6,295 nucleotides of DNA from contig JAEYEN010000102.1 in the NCBI GenBank assembly GCA_023403375.1, positions 1 to 6,295 of the forward strand, given 5' to 3'. Position numbers and translations under genes: made by a program. The notes below the pieces were generated by a model that had not been told where the DNA came from, did no database searches, and was given only the letters and a program-made list of their open reading frames with translations. The stretch is from Bacillota bacterium. GTDB lineage: Bacteria; Bacillota; Clostridia; Christensenellales; Borkfalkiaceae. This document shows, piece after piece, positions 5,157 through 6,295 of the stretch (positions within the stretch are counted from its first letter, which is position 1; each line of letters starts with the position of its first letter).

Positions 5157-6295
5157 GTCTGAATGCCCGTGTTGTAAAACAAGTCGGTCGGCAAAGCGAT
5201 AATCGCTTCTATCAGGTCGCTTTCCAAAAGCCAACGGCGTATCTGACTTTCGCCCGAAGAGGTATCGCCGTTAAACAGCGGCGAGCCGTTTTCGATAATT
5301 GCCGCTCTGCCGCAAAAGTCGTCCATTTTATCCACGGCAGACTGCAAGAAAATCATTTGCGAGTCGCCTCCGCTCGGAAGTCCGTGTCCCCATCTGCCCG
5401 TTTCACCTTTGGCGTATTCGTCGCGCACGGCTTGTTCCTGTCCGTCCTTTGCGTCTTTGCCCGACCACGGCGTGCCGAACGGCGGGTTTTCGATTACAAA
5501 ACGCATTTTCGTATCGGCAAAGCAATCGGTTTTGAAAGTATCGACGTGACGGAAATTATCCGAGTCCTGATTTTTAATGAGCATTTCGGCAAGTCCTACC
5601 GCGTAAGACTGCCCCATAAATTCCTGTCCAAACAGTTTGACTTCCGCCGTAGGATTATAGTGTTTTATGTAAGTATACACCGTGGAAAGCATACCGCCCG
5701 TTCCGCAGGCTTGGTCAAGAACGGTAATAACCTTGTGGCTGTCGAAAATATCGTCGCAACCTTCCGCCATTAAAATTTCTACGAGCAATTTGATAATATC
5801 TCTACCCGTGTAAAATTGTCCGGCGTCCACGTTCTGATAAAATCTGCCGATAAGGTTTTCAAAAATATAGCCCATCTTGATACTGTCGTAAGTTTTTATG
5901 GATAGGTCAAGCACGGAAAACGCTTCGACGACGAAATACAGACAGCCGTCCTTTTCCATTTTGTCGATATGCTTGTCCATTTCAAGTTCGGCAAAAATGT
6001 CTTTTACGTTAGCCGAGAAGCCGCTGATATAATTTTTGAAGTTCGCCGCAATATGCTTGGAATCGTTGCAGAGTTCTTTTAAGTCATATTCGCTCGTGTT
6101 ATAGAACGAGAACCCCGCGATTTTGCAAAGTGCCTTCGGCGGGTAATTCGGATTTGACTGATAGGCTTTTAACACCGCCTGTTTTGTGGCTTCGAGCGCA
6201 CACTCAAAACGGCGCAGAATCGTCATAGGAATTACGACGTCGCCGTATTTATCGGGCATATACGAGCCGCGCAACTTGTTGGCAATGCTCCATAT
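5069..6295 (-). CDS. hsdM: Type I restriction-modification methyltransferase subunit HsdM (5' partial, 3' truncated)
   Basis: The N6-adenine methyltransferase subunit of a type I restriction-modification system; it acts with HsdS, which gives sequence specificity. The frame is open to the window end and 408 codons are seen. The first residues (IWSIANKLRGSYMPDKYG) are the usual beginning of the HsdM N-terminal helical domain, so only a few codons are missing upstream; the TTG at 6274 is an internal leucine. The methyltransferase domain carries the AdoMet-binding motif VLDQACGTGGML (192-203) and the catalytic motif NPPF (270-273), both intact, then GIQTYVWILSKNK near the end. After KGKIQLINA the family normally continues for many residues, but here it stops within seven codons (stop at 5069-5071), reading comEC antisense. 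No hsdS or hsdR is visible. By eye it is more GC-rich and uses fewer AUA codons than its neighbours, consistent with a horizontally acquired island. Confidence 0.82.
   Translation of the reverse strand: MWSIANKLRGSYMPDKYGDVVIPMTILRRFECALEATKQAVLKAYQSNPNYPPKALCKIAGFSFYNTSEYDLKELCNDSKHIAANFKNYISGFSANVKDIFAELEMDKHIDKMEKDGCLYFVVEAFSVLDLSIKTYDSIKMGYIFENLIGRFYQNVDAGQFYTGRDIIKLLVEILMAEGCDDIFDSHKVITVLDQACGTGGMLSTVYTYIKHYNPTAEVKLFGQEFMGQSYAVGLAEMLIKNQDSDNFRHVDTFKTDCFADTKMRFVIENPPFGTPWSGKDAKDGQEQAVRDEYAKGETGRWGHGLPSGGDSQMIFLQSAVDKMDDFCGRAAIIENGSPLFNGDTSSGESQIRRWLLESDLIEAIIALPTDLFYNTGIQTYVWILSKNKRQERKGKIQLINAAEIRNG

Noticed and set aside
5102..5773. A 223-codon plus-strand open frame opposite hsdM
   Set aside because: It is a shadow of hsdM: the minus strand carries both methyltransferase motifs, while the plus-strand product is Arg/Val-rich with no recognisable domain.
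1..6295. CRISPR arrays, insertion sequences, transposase genes or attachment sites
   Set aside because: I saw no regularly spaced repeats, no transposase or integrase motifs, and no direct repeat of the tRNA-Glu 3' end elsewhere in the window.

Overview
The window looks like chromosomal DNA from an AT-rich, Gram-positive-like bacterium, most likely an uncultured member of the Clostridia (Bacillota). The reasons are purine-rich ribosome binding sites, sigma-A-type promoters with 17-bp spacers, heavy use of AUA and AGA codons, a tRNA gene with an encoded CCA end, U-tract intrinsic terminators, and a ComEC of the usual bacterial architecture. The taxon is an inference; no marker gene here settles it.

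Layout. At 1-283 (minus) lies the N-terminal 94 codons of an AraC-type regulator with a cupin sensor domain. A 271-bp divergent intergenic region follows, holding the regulator's promoter and an overlapping inverted repeat. On the plus strand comes a two-gene operon with a 4-bp ATGA overlap: a PfkB-family fructokinase (555-1436) and a class I mannose-6-phosphate isomerase (1433-2512). The pair links fructose, fructose-6-phosphate and mannose-6-phosphate, so the divergent AraC protein is a natural candidate for its sugar-responsive regulator. A 12-bp-stem terminator (2531-2560) ends this operon and also the convergent tRNA-Glu(CUC) gene (2560-2634, minus), which has its own strong promoter.

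The 510 bases between the tRNA and the competence gene are not empty. On the minus strand a promoter with an extended -10 (3007-3035) and a terminator (2712-2743) bracket about 283 nt with no convincing protein. The sequence can fold into nested long-range helices, two strong hairpins (one with a GAAA loop) and a possible pseudoknot. I read it as an independently transcribed structured noncoding RNA of unrecognised family, the best candidate in the window for something undescribed.

Back to back with it, a consensus plus-strand promoter (3076-3104) drives comEC, the DNA-uptake channel gene. This gene is damaged or misassembled in two places. A one-base frame change near 3320-3345 separates its first 55-60 codons from the rest, and its C-terminal end breaks off near 5080-5093. 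At that same point a minus-strand type I methyltransferase gene (hsdM, running past the window end) also loses its C-terminal part. The two genes meet tail to tail at a breakpoint about 6-20 bp from a perfect 9-bp inverted repeat. This is either a real rearrangement or a chimeric join in the assembly, and it should be settled before either gene is interpreted.
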